A stretch of 64,000 bases of DNA from Siphonodentalium dalli (GCA_032622095.1 CP136066.1:100213319-100277318); one strand, 5' to 3'. Counted from the stretch's first letter, positions 10,285 to 23,195 are shown. Made by a program: numbers and translations. The notes: generated from the letters alone by a model not told the origin.

Positions 10285-11970
10285 ATGGACACCGATGCAG
10301 ATGATGAAAGTAAATGTGATGAGATAAAGCCAGCTCGAGAGGAATCCCAGAGCATGGAACAGTTCAAACATGAGATGGTGACTGTAATGGATAAAAAGCT
10401 GGAGGCTTTGCTAACACAGATGCAATGCTTGATTCGGGGTAATAAGAATACTAGCAATACTGAAGAGATGAATAACAGAGATGAGCATGTTAGCACAGGA
10501 AGCAGAGTAGCCGAAACAGAGGCGAACGATAATGCAGCAGAGGTTGCGAGAAAAATTTGAATCATGGTGAAGATAATTATAGCACGGAAGCTCCACATGT
10601 TGGTAATGGCTATATACAACAAAGAGATAGGCAAACAGACGATACCGGTACACAGATGCGATATTCCGAACCAGCAGGATATTCCGAACCAGCATGGCAC
10701 AGCATGCATACACACAAGCAACACCTTTTTTGGTAGGGGAGGTGGAGGTGACCAAACCTATGCTCAACACAGTTATCATAACGGCCGAAGCAATTTTAGT
10801 CAAAATGAGAGACAAAATGGTGAGCCGAGACAATATAACCAGCCATGGGACATGAGAGATCAGCGAATGGGACAAGGCTATGCGTCATATGAGGATAATA
10901 ATCCATCGGCTCTTCCACAGATGCCACAGGCATTTCAGAGTACATCACAACAAGAGCATGACACATACCGGGGTGCCAGTCAAATGCATAACTTGCCATC
11001 AACATGTATGAATAATGGCCAAGAGCGTAATCAAGCTAGACCAGATATGTACGATGGACGATCAAATTGGTCAGATTATTTAGCACATTTCAATCTGGTG
11101 GCCAGACTAAATAGGTGGTCATAAGACACGATGCAGCTACAATTGGGTGTACATCTGAGAGGGTCAGCTAGAAGTGTTCTCGCTGAACTTAGGCCAGATC
11201 AGATTAGTGACTATAACGAGCTTATAAGAGCGTTAACCGCACGGTTTGAGCCGAAAAATCAGACAGAAATGTACAGAGCACATTTGGAAGGTAGAGTCAA
11301 GCGAGAAAAAGAAACACTTCCCGAATTAGCACAGGAGATAAAGAGATTGGTACGGATGTCATACCCAACAGCACCCCTCGATGTTAGAGATAGTTTGGCG
11401 TGCATAGCATTTAAAGATGCTCTTCGTGATCGAGATCTGAAATGGGCTATATGTCAAAGTGGCACAGAAAATGTAGAGGAAGCATTGAGTATAGCACTGA
11501 AGTACGAAGCATTTCAGACCAACGAATCAAGACAATATCCTTCCTCTAGGAACCGGGTTAGGATGCAGCGAGAATTTGCAGAGGACATTGCAGAAATGAC
11601 AAATGAAGATATGCATCGCAATGATAAGCTCAGACAAGTGATAACAGATACAGTGGAAACTGTGTTAAGGCGACACCAGAGGCCTAAGAAGCATTGTAAT
11701 TACTGCCAGAAAGACAATCATACCGAAGATAAATGCTTTAAAAGGCAGAAAGATCAAATGTACAGGTCAGGCCAAATGAACCGAGAACACCACTCAGGTG
11801 ATAATTACCGCCAAATGAGACGGCAGCAATACTCGGGCGATAATCATAGCCAAATGGACAGACAGCACAATGATATTGAAAATCAAAGCCAAATTACCCG
11901 ACAGCATGATTCAGTTGATGAGCACCGAGATAAAGCAGCTAGACAGCCGGGAATGAATCCGGGAAACTAA
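10285..11970 (+). pseudogene. Ty3/Gypsy element 1 gag, with frameshifts and a stop
   Basis: The gag frame starts with ATG at 10285 (MDTDADDESKCDEIKPAREE). It is displaced between about 10551 and 10730 by a compensating pair of indels, which creates an apparent TGA at 10558. A TAA at 11122-11124 interrupts it near NWSDYLAHFNLVARLNRWS. The following part (from 11131) has the helical gag/capsid signature including LRGSARSVLAELRPDQ. A CCHC zinc knuckle, CNYCQKDNHTEDKC, sits at 11695-11736. The tail is Gln/Arg-rich with four imperfect copies of a QMxRQ(Q/H)-type repeat. Gag would form the virus-like particle and bind RNA. It is followed by the protease region about 80 bases downstream in a shifted frame. 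Confidence 0.85.
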
Positions 11971-12051
11971 GCTGTGCTGTTCCTGTGGGTCAAGGGGCAA
12001 CAAAGACATTGGATGACGTTGAAATTGATGATGATTTAAACAGACCCGAGC

Positions 12052-12978
12052 TTGTCTATGAATTTAAAGACAAACACCGATGGCCTACTTTTGGGCGTTA
12101 GTCTTTTTGGCCGAAAAATGAACTGGTTGATTGACAGCGGCGCTACTATATCAGTATTACACTCTCGTGTGTATTACGAAATCCCAGAGAATGCAAGACC
12201 ACCATTAGAGGGTGGATGCGGAAAATTAAAAATGGCAGATGGTGAAAATGTCACTCCATTAGGGGCTGCTAAATTTCCTATTGTGATTGGAGAAATATGC
12301 TGCTAATGTTCTATGATTATTGCAGATTTAGACACGCCTGCCATACTGGGTTACAATTTTTTGTACCAAAATGGATGCAATATTAATTTTGCTGATAAGA
12401 CGCCTACTGTTAAAAATCATGTTTTCAAATGCCAGTTAGAAAGCCAGCAAGATTCAACATTTATGTTGACGCTCCAAGAAAATGTGGTTATTCCGCCTCT
12501 AGTAGAAATGATCGTATCTACAAATATTGAGGGTGAGAAACCTTATGTACGGACAGCGATGGTGATGTCTCAAGGCGATCGACTGCAGCAGGAGGGCCTG
12601 TTATTAGCATCAAGCATATTTGATCCAGGACAGACATGCGTGCCATTCAGATTGATAAATCTGAACAGCCAATCAAAAGTGTTGTACAAGAACACACATA
12701 TGACAGTGTGTGAGCCAGTGAAAAGAGAATTCATCACACATTTGAATATATCAGCGAAACCGGAAGATGAGCATATACATGTAGCCGAATGCAATGAATC
12801 CGAGGCAGCATATATTAACCATATCACAGAAAGTGATGAGCTAGAGAAACCGATAGAGTTGCCGGAGCACATGCAAATTTTGATAGACCAGTGTGGCGAT
12901 AATCTGTCAGCCGAACAGATCAAAGATGTGAAGAAACTAATCATGAAACATGAGTCAGTGTTTGCCAAAACAAGCTAG
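12052..12978 (+). pseudogene. Ty3/Gypsy element 1 aspartic protease and linker, interrupted by a stop
   Basis: The translated region contains the retropepsin active-site motif LIDSGAT (12127-12147), preceded by a short beta-strand-like segment and followed by a second segment with DLDTPAILGYNFL (12327-12365). In this family it cleaves the Gag-Pol polyprotein. A TAA at 12304-12306 splits the frame. The 221-codon second part continues as the protease-RT linker and ends at 12978 with KHESVFAKTS, typical of the stretch just before the reverse transcriptase. The sequence between gag and this region carries another frame change, which may be a programmed shift or a mutation. Confidence 0.8.
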
Positions 12979-14650
12979 ACATAGATCGGACGCAGTTAGT
13001 GGAACATAGCATTGATACCGGTGATGCCAAGCCTATCAAGCAAGCTCCACGTCGTATTCCATTTTCATTGGGACCACATGCAGATGATGAGATCAAACGC
13101 ATGCTAGCAGCCGATGTTATCGAGGAATCCAAGTCTAGTTGGGCAAGAAACCAGGGTCACATGACCAGCCGCCAGAAATACGCTTTTGTACTGATTTTCG
13201 CAAGGTCAATGAGGTCACAGTTCGTGACTCATATCCTATACCAGGACAGACGATAGTTTAGATGCTCTCAGAGGCTCGAAATGGTACAGCGGGCTTGACT
13301 TAATGGCCGGATACTGGCAGACACCTATGTCGGAAAAAAGATAAGCCTAAGACATCCTTCGTGACCTCTAGTTTGACCTCTGGAAACTCTCAGTATCAAT
13401 TCAAAGTTATGCCTTTCGGTCTCTGCAATGCCGGAGCCTCATTTGAAAGACTGATGGAAACTGTCTTAGCTGGTTTACAGTGGCAAATTTGTGTGCTATA
13501 TATAGATGACATTTTGGTTTATCAAGGACATTTGAAGGCCAATGTCAAAGACTTGATCAGGTATTGACAAGGGTCAATGATGCTGGACTCAAACTATCAC
13601 CGAAGAAGTGTCACCTCTTCAAGCAAAAGTGTGCATTCTTGGGACATCTAGTCTCAGAGAAAGGAGTAGAGCCAGATCCGGGAAAGGTCAAGGCCATCCA
13701 TCATGTGCCCCACCCCGGTCAGTCAAAGACATCAGGAGCTTTTTAGGAACATGCTCCAATTATAGAAAATTCATACGTAACTTCGCACAAATAGCCAGGC
13801 CGTTACACAAGCTCACCGAGAAAAACGAAAAATTTGCATGGAATTCCGAATGTGATGAAGCATTTCAGAAGCTGAAAATGGCATTGATGAACGAACCTGT
13901 CTTGAAGTACCCTGATTTTTCAAGGTCATTTATACTCGATTCTGATGCGAGCAATGGAAGCATCGGCGCGGTACTTTCGCAAGAGTACGAAGATGGCGAG
14001 CATGCCGTGGCCTATTATAGCAGAGCATTATCAAAGCCAGAGCGATCTTACTGCATAACGAGAAAAGAGTTGTTGGCTATAGTGGATGGCGTGAAATTTT
14101 TTCACCCATACCTATTTAATGTGAAATTTTTAGTAAGAACCGACCATGGCGTCTTAAATTGGCTATGGAAATTTAAAAATCCTGAAGGTCAGGTAGCAAG
14201 GTGGATCAGTGTTCTCGACACATATGATTTTAACATTCAGCATCGCGCAGTGCGATTGCATACAAATGCTGATGGGCTATCCAGGGGGACTCCAGAAAAT
14301 TGCGAACATTGCTGGAAAGCTCTGAAACGCGATGAGGCTAAACAAGATTGCGAATGTGATGGGGTCAATGCTGACCAAGTGAATAGGGTCACACGTCAAA
14401 CTGACAGCAGTGGCGAAGCTGAGATGCAAAGTTGGCTTATAACAAAGACCAAACAGGAGATGTCAGATGAACAAAGGAAGGATAAAGAAATATCCGTAAT
14501 AATCGAGTGGAAGGAAAAAGATAGCCACAAACCGAGATGGGAGCATATATCGCAAATGTCGAGCAAAATCAAAACATATTGGGCTCAATGGGAGAGGTCA
14601 TGTGTGTATCCTAATAACAATATGCTACGTTTTTGGAAGAACTTGATACC
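12979..14650 (+). pseudogene. Ty3/Gypsy element 1 reverse transcriptase and RNase H, frameshifted
   Basis: RT motifs occur in order in several frames: QAPRRIPFSLG and a following helix (13040-13110), FKVMPFGLCNAGASFERLM (13401-13457), the catalytic VLYIDDILVYQ (YIDD at 13499-13510), and FLGHLVSEKGV (13639-13671). RNase H follows from about 13920 with DSDASNGSIGAVLSQ, TDHGVLNWL and a terminal HTNADGLSR (to about 14285). At least three frameshifts lie between 13150 and 13740. The RNase H frame is then open to 14771, but after about 14640 it no longer resembles retrotransposon protein. The integrase is absent. The product is therefore non-functional. Confidence 0.85.
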
Positions 14651-14843
14651 CTATTTCCAAGATGGCAGCCAAAATGGCAACCGGAAATCGAGAAATGAAC
14701 TAATTTCAACACATTCGCCAAAAAGATATATCACCATCTCACTCTTACATTTCACTTCCATTTCATCATAGCTGACAACGACCTTAATCCCCCAAACTAC
14801 TGACCCACATTCCATACGAAACGGACAACCTCTATACTCTTCC
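14651..14843. other. Unassigned spacer between Gypsy element 1 and the BEL/Pao element
   Basis: Gypsy homology stops near 14640, before any integrase. The spacer includes the words AAGATGGCAGCCAAAATGGC but was not recognised. It marks a deletion or insertion breakpoint of the Gypsy element. Confidence 0.5.
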
Positions 14844-14848
14844 AACCT

Positions 14849-15003
14849 TGTTGGGAACTATATGCGCGACCAACTTCATTATTGTTTCTATCGCCCAATG
14901 GAGATGCTGTTGTGAAAACCACTTTTTATATTCGATTCAAAATATCGTGGAAAAAGAAGCGATCGTTAGAGTGATAACTATACTAACACCTGTATTTATT
15001 ACA
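14849..15003 (+). repeat. BEL/Pao 5' LTR (155 bp)
   Basis: It starts TGTTGGGAACTATATGCGCG and ends TTATTACA. It aligns by eye with 17141-17288 over its full length, with indels. The primer binding site after it was not identified. Confidence 0.75.
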
Positions 15004-15407
15004 CTCGAACCGGTATCATAGCAAAACCAAAAAGAATACCAAACGCACAATGAAGGGCAAGCAGAAAATCTCAATCACAAAATGTAATCTGCCATAGACG
15101 CGAAAAATGTGCTTGGAGGTACCGTCGTATTGGCAAATCTAAGTAAGCCACGTCCCTCGAACAGATCGACAGCGAAATCATAAATCACATTAAATACGAC
15201 GACGATTAACTGGACAGCGTGATCACAGAAGGGGTGATTATCTCAGCGATACAAACAAGAGACGTTTGGAAGCTGAAAATGCACTGTCTATGGAGAACAG
15301 ATATTCCTCTAAACACGAACATGAGAAGAACGATGCCTGTGCGATGGTTGCACTCCTAAAATATCGATATTCATTTTCAATGGACAAATTATGGAGTAGC
15401 CAAAGTT

Positions 15408-15640
15408 TTGGGAAATGTTTCATGCGCAATACAAGTACATGGCAGTACATGGCAGAAATATTCAGAAGTTCACTTATTTAAGAAGCTTCCTAGTTGGCGA
15501 TGCAATGTGTCAAATTGTGGGTTACCCCTGACAGATTCAAATTGTGCGAACGCTTACGAACTGCTCCAAACACGATATGGACAAATGACAAAATCAGAAG
15601 GCACACATAATTATTTTGATAGGTTTGGATAGACCGAAGG
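15408..15640 (+). pseudogene. BEL/Pao gag fragment
   Basis: The translation contains GLPLTDSNCANAYELLQTRY followed by GQ, which matches the conserved helix-rich segment of BEL/Pao Gag proteins (DUF1759 type). An upstream frame from 15266 (MEAENALSMENRYSSKHEHE) may belong to the same gag N-terminal coiled region. Frameshifts and stops separate these pieces, and the conserved motif then breaks down near 15632. Confidence 0.7.
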
Positions 15641-15894
15641 CAGATGCTATACATTTACTTGTTGATTGAAGAGGTGAACATATTGCAATCTTCTGTTTCA
15701 TTATCATGGACATCATTCAGAAACTCATTGAGGGTATGATCACATCAACACATATACCTGTAAATTCTGTTGTTGTGGTTGAGCTATCGTCAAAAATAAC
15801 ATCACAATGATACATTTACTGCTCTGGACACAATTTCTCGTATCATTGCGCAAGATATAAAACCAGAGCATCTATACTTGATTATGCGATTAAA

Positions 15895-16073
15895 TCTAAT
15901 TTGTGTTTCAACTGCCTTGGGTGAACTACATAATTTTCAGTGTAGATTATCCAAACGTTGCCTCTTGTTTGAGCGTAAGTATCATCATACAAATATGTGC
16001 GAAGAAAATAATTCCTCACCAGTTCATAGTGATCTTGACAGAAAACTGTCAATTTTTCCTCAGCATAATTCAC
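15895..16073 (+). pseudogene. BEL/Pao zinc-knuckle region, frameshifted
   Basis: In two frames the sequence encodes a Cys/His-rich segment that resembles the paired zinc knuckles of BEL/Pao Gag: a Cys-x2-Cys followed by His and Cys, then CLLFERKYHHTNMC. An indel near 15925 moves the first half out of frame with the second. It would have bound RNA. Confidence 0.6.
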
Positions 16074-16379
16074 AACAGCAGAACACGGTAGTGAATTCGG
16101 GCAGTCTTATATGTATTATAGTTCATAATGTTGTTATTATAGCAACAGTTTCAAGCCACTAATCAATGCCACAGAATAACCCATACATGTGTTTTTTTTG
16201 GAAAACAGCAGTTGATAATGAGGGATAAACGTGACACAAGAGCAAATGCCCAAATTTGTTTTGACTGCCATTTTTATCTCAGGCTCTGGCGTCGGAGCTC
16301 AACCTCCAAATTGTCAAACATGAGAAATTGGATGTATCCACATTTGGTGCTCACAACTGTAAGTTGTAACAGTTGGATA

Positions 16380-16720
16380 TAGTTCGAGTTATTGTTGTAC
16401 GTCCAGATGGATGAACGATTCCATTCGAGGCTCTTGTTGTGCTCACAATCAACCAGCCACTGGCAATACAATTATCACGAGTAACTACACAGGAATTGAA
16501 GTTATTGACTTTGGCCCATCCGTTAATTATTCCATGTGATAACTTGGAGGTGTCTCTACTAATAGGATGCGACAGTTACTATGTGTTTGTTAACGGGGAG
16601 ATTGTCACACCCAAATGGCACCAGTTGTCATTAGTTCCAAGCGTGTATACCTATTGTGTGGTCCATCGACCAGGAGCCATGATTCTAATGTTTCAACGAT
16701 TCACACTCTGACAAAACAAG
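16380..16720 (+). pseudogene. BEL/Pao aspartic-protease-like region (peptidase A17 type), degenerate
   Basis: The frame from 16439 includes LEVSLLIGCDSYYVFVNGEI, resembling the I-G-x-D-Y-Y-x-x-x-V-x-G-E signature found just after the protease in BEL/Pao Pol. It ends near a shifted segment resembling the conserved stretch that precedes the reverse transcriptase. Several stops are present upstream (16270-16440). No reverse transcriptase follows. Confidence 0.6.
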
Positions 16721-17140
16721 TCAATTGTGCTATCTACTAATGCGATGCAGATGAGTATGAAGCGAATTCTGAATTGCTTGATCCTCACGGTGAGATGTAC
16801 TCAACCGTTAAGTGTCAAATAACCAGACTTATGCAATAATGTTATTCACAATTTGGTATCACAAACATAATTACTCAAAGGGTATACGATGATAGTTGAA
16901 TCAACAACGAACAAGCAACCAATGGTGATAATGATCATGATCTCTTGACGCTATCAACCAGTTGTTAAGTGGATGTACCATGGCATAGCTCAAATCCCAC
17001 CTACTTATTTTAATAGCAAGTCAATGCATGCACATCTTGTAGCATGAAAGGGAGTGCAACAATTAAAACACTTGATAACTAGAATACATATGTATGTGAT
17101 ATGAGTGGTAGTTGTGCCACATTATGGTGGCGTTGGAGTA

Positions 17141-17288
17141 TGTTGGGAACTATATTAGCGACCATCAGTATTATTGTGTTTTATCTCCCAATGCAGTTGC
17201 TGTTGTGATAAACCACTGTTTTTATATTCGATTAAATATTTCATGGATCGATCGTTCGACTAACCTGTATGACTAAACAAACCCTACA
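17141..17288 (+). repeat. BEL/Pao 3' LTR (148 bp)
   Basis: It starts TGTTGGGAACTATATTAGCG and ends CCCTACA, followed by the AACCT target duplication at 17289-17293. The preceding GTGGCGTTGGAG may be the remnant polypurine tract. Confidence 0.75.
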
Positions 17289-17293
17289 AACCT

Positions 17294-19126
17294 ACTCCCA
17301 CATAAATAAAACCATTCCATATGAAACTACTTTATTTTGAGACTACTATCAAACGGCCCACCCTATGAGTATACTCGCGATAAATTGTTTTAAAAAACCC
17401 ATAAAGCTGATGTCCATATTTATTTGAAACAACTTGAAGTGTCTGTAATCACATAACATGATGGGCCTGGTCACAAGTTAACCGAAACGACTCCCAAAGC
17501 TTAAATTTTGTTGTCCCTTTCATATCATCAATCCCCATGTATATAATTGATATACAATAAAATATGTTTAAATCAAATCAATATTAGCACTTGTTTTGTA
17601 TTTCTAAATAGCGACTCGTATGGAATACGTACTGTTTACTCCGATGTTTACACATGTATCGTATACATATTAAGTTCTTGCAGTTATGATTCGGAGGTAG
17701 ATTGTGGCTTACGTTCTTATAATTCATATTAACTGAGCAATTTGATCAAAGAAATCTGTAATCTTTTTATTTTATTTTTCGGAACATTAACAATATTCGG
17801 AATGCCTAACTGCCACAACGAGTCCATGTGGGAGTCAGGTATCCCCAAAATGCCCGTGAATACACGGATTAAATGGACATGGCTCGCTCATTGTAACATC
17901 AAACTGCATACACAACCTGAGAGGAGGAAGGATATAGTAAGATATCTGCGAGAACTATTTCTGACCTCATCCGGCCTTATAGCATGAGGTGATTATCATG
18001 ATCCAGTCTGTGTAAAATACTGACTCCCAATTGCGACGTATCTGTCGCCCGGAACCGCAAAGGGATTATTCAAAAGGTAGAATTGCATGTTACAGAATGA
18101 GGCACCAGACCACCATGGAATTGTAATATAAAACATCAATAATATCTAACAATAAAATGAATTGACAACAGTTCCCGGTGTATTGTCGTTACTATGGTAA
18201 CAAATTCGTCTATGTCACTGGAAATCCATTTCATATGACATATGATATGTTTGACCAAATTATCGAATTTAATAAGAGATGCAAGCGGGTCTCAAACAAA
18301 GAACATTACCTCGACGCATGCTTTTGCAATTTTGAATGTATATTTGACAATTGTGAGACGGAATTATTCGTTATAGTTCATATTGCTGTATTCGGGTAAG
18401 CAGGAGACAACAAGCTGCATTATACAAGACTCGTTCAGTGTGTAATAGACCCTTTCAATTGATCAATTATACTGACAAGGCAATCTATTTTCATACTCCC
18501 TTTTATCTCATGTTAAATATTGTTGGCATTGATGACATCGGCGAGTCGAGTAGAAATCTATGTCGTAGCAGCATAATTATGTTATCAATAGAGTATAAAT
18601 TACTCCGGTAGAAACATGTACTTGTGGGACTTAAGGTCTATAACAATGGGAATTTGCAAATGGTCGATTTAATCAATTTGCTGTATCCCCATTATATACG
18701 CAAGCAACTAACCATATCATCAGATTTGTATTTCTAATATATCTTGTTTTTTTTAAACTAACAACATAATTATAGATATTGGTCACTGACTAGAATATTC
18801 CATAAATTCTGCATTCAATAGAGCGTTGAGGACAAGCAACCACTCAATAATAACCGTCAAATGACAACCGTCACGATCCTCGACTTAGGACAGACTATAG
18901 GTTAGAAAGGGAAATGTGTTATGTGAATCAACACATATTTACTTATACAACACACTTACGAATCTTAATCAAAGTGCGACAGTCTCTGACGTAATAGTAA
19001 AATAATAGAACTCTTAGTTTTCACACTTATAATTAAATTACTTTCAGCAGAAAGGATATACATGCAAGTATATTATAGCAAATGCGAATCTCGTACTGTC
19101 GCCCATATGCCACCAGTATTTATAGA
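17294..19126. other. Intergenic AT-rich sequence
   Basis: Two open frames, 17742-17987 (81 codons) and 18178-18399 (73 codons), have no recognisable motif and no supporting splice or promoter pattern. They are not called as genes. Confidence 0.5.
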
Positions 19127-20187
19127 CCTTACTCATATTTAATTTCGCGTAGTACTATTTTCCCTCAGTTTAGAATTCGCGCACTTTAAATTCGCGCACC
19201 TAGTTGCGCGAATTAAAAACTGACAAAAATATTTCATTAATATTTCCGTGATATTTTCGTATATTAAACACCATCGCGGCGGATTAACATCCTGTAGACA
19301 ATAAACTAGTAACTACATACATCATCATTTTGTGGCGACCTGGAATATTATAAAGTTATTATACAGTATGTGTTTTTCTTGTACGAGTCCAGGTTGTGGT
19401 GGAATGTCATATTGGCCGAGACAATATGACTTTTCACCACAACCTGTACGAGTACAAGAAAAACTCATACTGTACACAACATTGTATAATGACATTTTTA
19501 TAATCCATATATATGTTTATTGGGAAAATATATTTATTTGGGAATAAAACTTTAGTGGTTATTTTTGGTATTTGTCGGCACTTAATTATCTTTAAAAGCA
19601 TGTATTTGATCATCAGAAAGCATGAGTTGGAACAGTATATAAACACGGAAAGGAAAAAAAACTAAATGCGGAAGTGAAATGTCTGCTAAATCCACCAGTG
19701 TTGCGCGCGCATCACAATTTCATTTCACAATAGTTAATTCGTGACGTCACAGATACCCGATACAAAAGTCATATTGCACACTTGTGAGTCCGATATGACA
19801 TTCGAGAGTCCAATAGGACTTTTTCCCGGATTATCACGTGGCGGCTTTTGTCCAATCAGAAAGAGTGTTAGTTACGGGATGAATAATAATAGTATTTCTT
19901 ATACAAGTTCAACAATGTCTATGTTACCATGATTTGTCGCTTGGTGTTGTGAGCAATGGTATTGATAGCGGTTGGCCGAATGTAAATATATACATACATG
20001 TAGAGATGTAATTGTCTCTTCAACCGTTCATAATTTATGTAAACTCAGCAACATAGCCCTCCTGTATTACCTATGGACTGTGGTTTAGATTAAACTTGGG
20101 AGTCGTACTATTTTTCGCTCAGTTTTAAATTCGCGCGCCGATAGGTGCGCGAGAAACAGTACTGCGCGAATTTAAATGCGAGTAAAT
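19127..20187. mobile_element. TIR element family F, copy 1 (about 1.06 kb, with internal insertion)
   Basis: It starts CCTTACTCATATTTAATTTC and ends near GCGAATTTAAATGCGAGTAA, an imperfect inverted repeat of the start. Inside each end are CpG-rich words such as GAATTCGCGCACTTTAAATT and CGCGCACCTAG. It aligns with copy 2 (41778-42324) over both halves. Between 19342 and about 19885 it has roughly 540 bp not present in copy 2, which include the hairpin at 19362-19474. No transposase is encoded. Confidence 0.75.
19362..19474. repeat. Near-perfect foldback hairpin, 53-bp arms
   Basis: Bases 19362-19414 pair with 19422-19474 with about five mismatches and a 7-base loop. The arm begins TACAGTATGTGTTTTTCTTG. 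It sits in the part of F copy 1 that copy 2 lacks, so it was probably a separate insertion into that element. Confidence 0.85.
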
Positions 20188-22700
20188 TATATACAAATGA
20201 ACAACTGTAACTCACACACAGTAATGCAGAGGAAAATGGTTAGAATACCACAAAAAAAGTTCGCAGCAAATATGCATATAGTAATATTCAAAATCAGTGG
20301 CCATGGCATATTTTATCGCCTGACATGAGGAGGGGGTAAGTTTTTAGCCACTTTTCAGTTAGTAGTACAGATTACTAATTTACCTATCACAGTTCTATAG
20401 CAAATGTCCATAGAAACTGTTAGTGTTGATAGCAAAAACATTTAGCAATAATTCGATAATTCGCGTGATAATGGTACGAATTCCGCGCTCATCTTTCTGA
20501 AAATAGTTCTTACTTTCCAAGATAACATCAATACATTTCATTCTTTGACAACCAAACATGGCTTGGTTATTTCATTAGTTTATTCTGGTAACGAAAATAG
20601 TCTAGTGGGTTCAGCGGAAAGGACTTTCTAGAACGTGTCGTCCATTTATCAAATTAGGTCAAATATCGCCTTTAAAACACAAAAACTGATTTTAAAGAAC
20701 CATGCCACAATAAAAAGTCGCACACCCGTGAGATTTGTCCCGAAAACTCGTACTGGCCGATATTTGTTCTCAGTAAAACGAATTGTACTTGATTTCTGTT
20801 GAATTCTTCTGAATGGAATTTTCTTTGCATAGTCAAGAAGTTTGTGTTGGTGTAATACAGTGTTTGTATTGTGTAGTATGCATGTTATAAGTTCGAATTG
20901 TTTCGTGAAATAAAATAAAGCATATCTTGCCGCTTCTACGACGATATAAATCTCCAGTGGTGCGATAGAGTTCACTCCGTTTCATATTGTGAACAAAGCC
21001 AGCCCCAATACTCACTACACCTGCGTATCAACCTGGAAGCCTTTCTCTGCTTGTTAATTATAATTTATATCGTCCACGTATGATTCGATCAAGACAAGCA
21101 TTTAATCTCAGTCAGTCTATGACAGTAGTTACCCACTCCAACAGCACGCATAAAAGTTATAACACATTGTAAGAGTATAGCCCATAGATGAGATATTATT
21201 TGTTAATAAAACCCAGTCCGATTGTTCTATGTTATTTTATAGGAAGTTTTCAAAAGTTGATATCTGAAAAGCTATAGAATCTGTAGAATGTTCATATCTA
21301 TTGAATGACTCCAACCTACCCACATGCACCGATACCTACATAGATCTGAAAGGAACTAGTTCACTTCTGAATTATCTCAACTCCTCTTACGGGCAAGGAT
21401 ATTTGCATGTAATTATGTTTCTTGTCGAGTTTGCGTTCCTGCGTATGATGCAAAAGGACCAATCAGCAGGCAATATTACATTAATATAGTTACCGTTCTT
21501 CAGCTGGAATTAAAAATGTGTTAACACAAGTGCTGGATGTTATACTGGGGTGGGGAAAGGTAAATCGTGAATGTGTGTTCATTAATGCGTCAATGTTAAC
21601 TCCGGATGTTTTGTGTCATTCAGAAATGACCACTTCAGTTTTCTATGCGCAAATTGGGAACTATACATAATATTGATAATTCCCAGCCAAATAAATGCTA
21701 AACGAATATGTTCGGTTGAATCGACGATAAGTTTTTGGGCAATGTCGTAATGAAACGCCACGGCTCTTGCGTATTCCGTAACATCTGGACAAAAACTCGA
21801 TTAATTTATGTTGCGACAATAAATAATGGCGAACATGTGCATTACACATGCTTGTTTGGTTTTTATTCTAAGAGATATTAGCACAGAATGATTTTTCGAT
21901 AATTGTTAAATCATATACTCCTCATGAAAACATGAAATATGAGATACACAAATAAAATCAGCCACTTCCAATCGTAAGAAATTTGGTTTCTGATTCGCTG
22001 GTTGGTGTCGACTACAAAAATACCCACGAACCTTTCTATCTACAAAAAAAAGAAGCTTGAAATATGGTCTCAACTCACGGATTATAACACCGACAGAGAT
22101 GTCCTTCAGCATGTATTTGAACCATAAATGTGAGTCAACTTGCATACTTGCCTTGATGGGTGATTGAAGTGCTATGTAGGTGAGTCTTTAAAGCATACGA
22201 ATGCTGATAAATAAATTCATAAATGGCCATTAAATAAACAAACAAAGGCTACATCTACAACTCGTCCCAAGTTTATAGCGAACTTCACAAAATGAGTCCA
22301 GACCTAATCTACTGGACGAGTTCTGTAAATTTCGTTATGAACTGCAGACGAGTAGTAGATTATATTTATTACTTGATCCAAAACCTCCATAAAGCGTTCT
22401 TAAATAAAACAAAATGGGATGTGAAACTAACAGCGGCTTCTGTAAGGCATATGATGACGTTTCACATACAATGCGTTGTTTGCCCGCGTAAACAAATAGT
22501 CCCTGGATAAATAAGTCTCGTTAACGTATTTAATGGCGTAAATTTAATGAAATAATTTTTCAAACTATATCAATATCAGTCACATACATCGATTCCACTT
22601 CATTCCTCGTCCCCGATTCTGAATCACGTTTGCGCAACAATAATACATTTGAGTACACCTGGCACCATTTCATGTTATGCAACGACCGTTGGATATCATT
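20188..22700. other. Intergenic AT-rich sequence
   Basis: No gene or repeat was recognised apart from short frames without motifs. The part right of about 22200 could include 3' UTR of the minus-strand TMEM151-like gene; AATAAA on the minus strand occurs near 22364-22369 and ATTAAA near 22714-22719. Confidence 0.4.
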
Positions 22701-23195
22701 ATTATAGAATGGGTTTAATGAATGTTATAAGGGTCGGATCATTTAATAAACAAACATAATAATCTTTGGCTCCCATCTGGTTGCCGGTCAAAAGATCCAT
22801 ATTAAGATTGTTAACGATCGGATCAGGGATGTAGTCTGTAGGTTGTGCCAAAGGATTTAGTGGTGCAAAGATCCGCACCATTGTCTTATGGGTCAAACCG
22901 TATGCATCTGGAGGAGGAGGAGACGCAGCCAAGTATATGAAAATTAATGCATAATTATAGATAAATGATAAACTAAAGCTATCCCGACAAGGACAGAAAT
23001 CATCGCGGGTGGATTGGTAAATATACCTCGCTCCGTATACCCACAAGATCTTGCGATGCAAAGGGCTAGACAACTCGTCATCGAACCAAACGGCTCCAGC
23101 ATGTGAAATGTCTCGTCCCAACACAAATAGACATCAACACATATGGCCGAATACGATGTATTATTTCAACAAACATGGCGACATGCATAATTATA

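Larger units (their letters stand above)
14849..17288 (+). mobile_element. BEL/Pao LTR retrotransposon, internally deleted, flanked by 5-bp target duplication
   Basis: Two related LTR copies (14849-15003 and 17141-17288) begin TGTTGGGAACTATAT and end in ACA. The five bases before the first (AACCT, 14844-14848) are repeated exactly after the second (17289-17293), which is the duplication size typical of BEL/Pao. The 2.1-kb interior carries gag and protease remnants of BEL/Pao type, but no reverse transcriptase, RNase H or integrase was recognised, so most of pol is deleted. The LTRs differ by roughly a quarter of positions, indicating an old insertion or an unusually degraded pair. Confidence 0.85.

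Noticed and set aside
12570-12968. 132-codon minus-strand frame
   Set aside because: Antisense shadow of the Gypsy protease-linker region.
22702-23124. 140-codon minus-strand frame with a proline run, downstream of the TMEM151-like gene
   Set aside because: It lies in the expected 3' UTR, has no family motif and no splice or start context that supports it.
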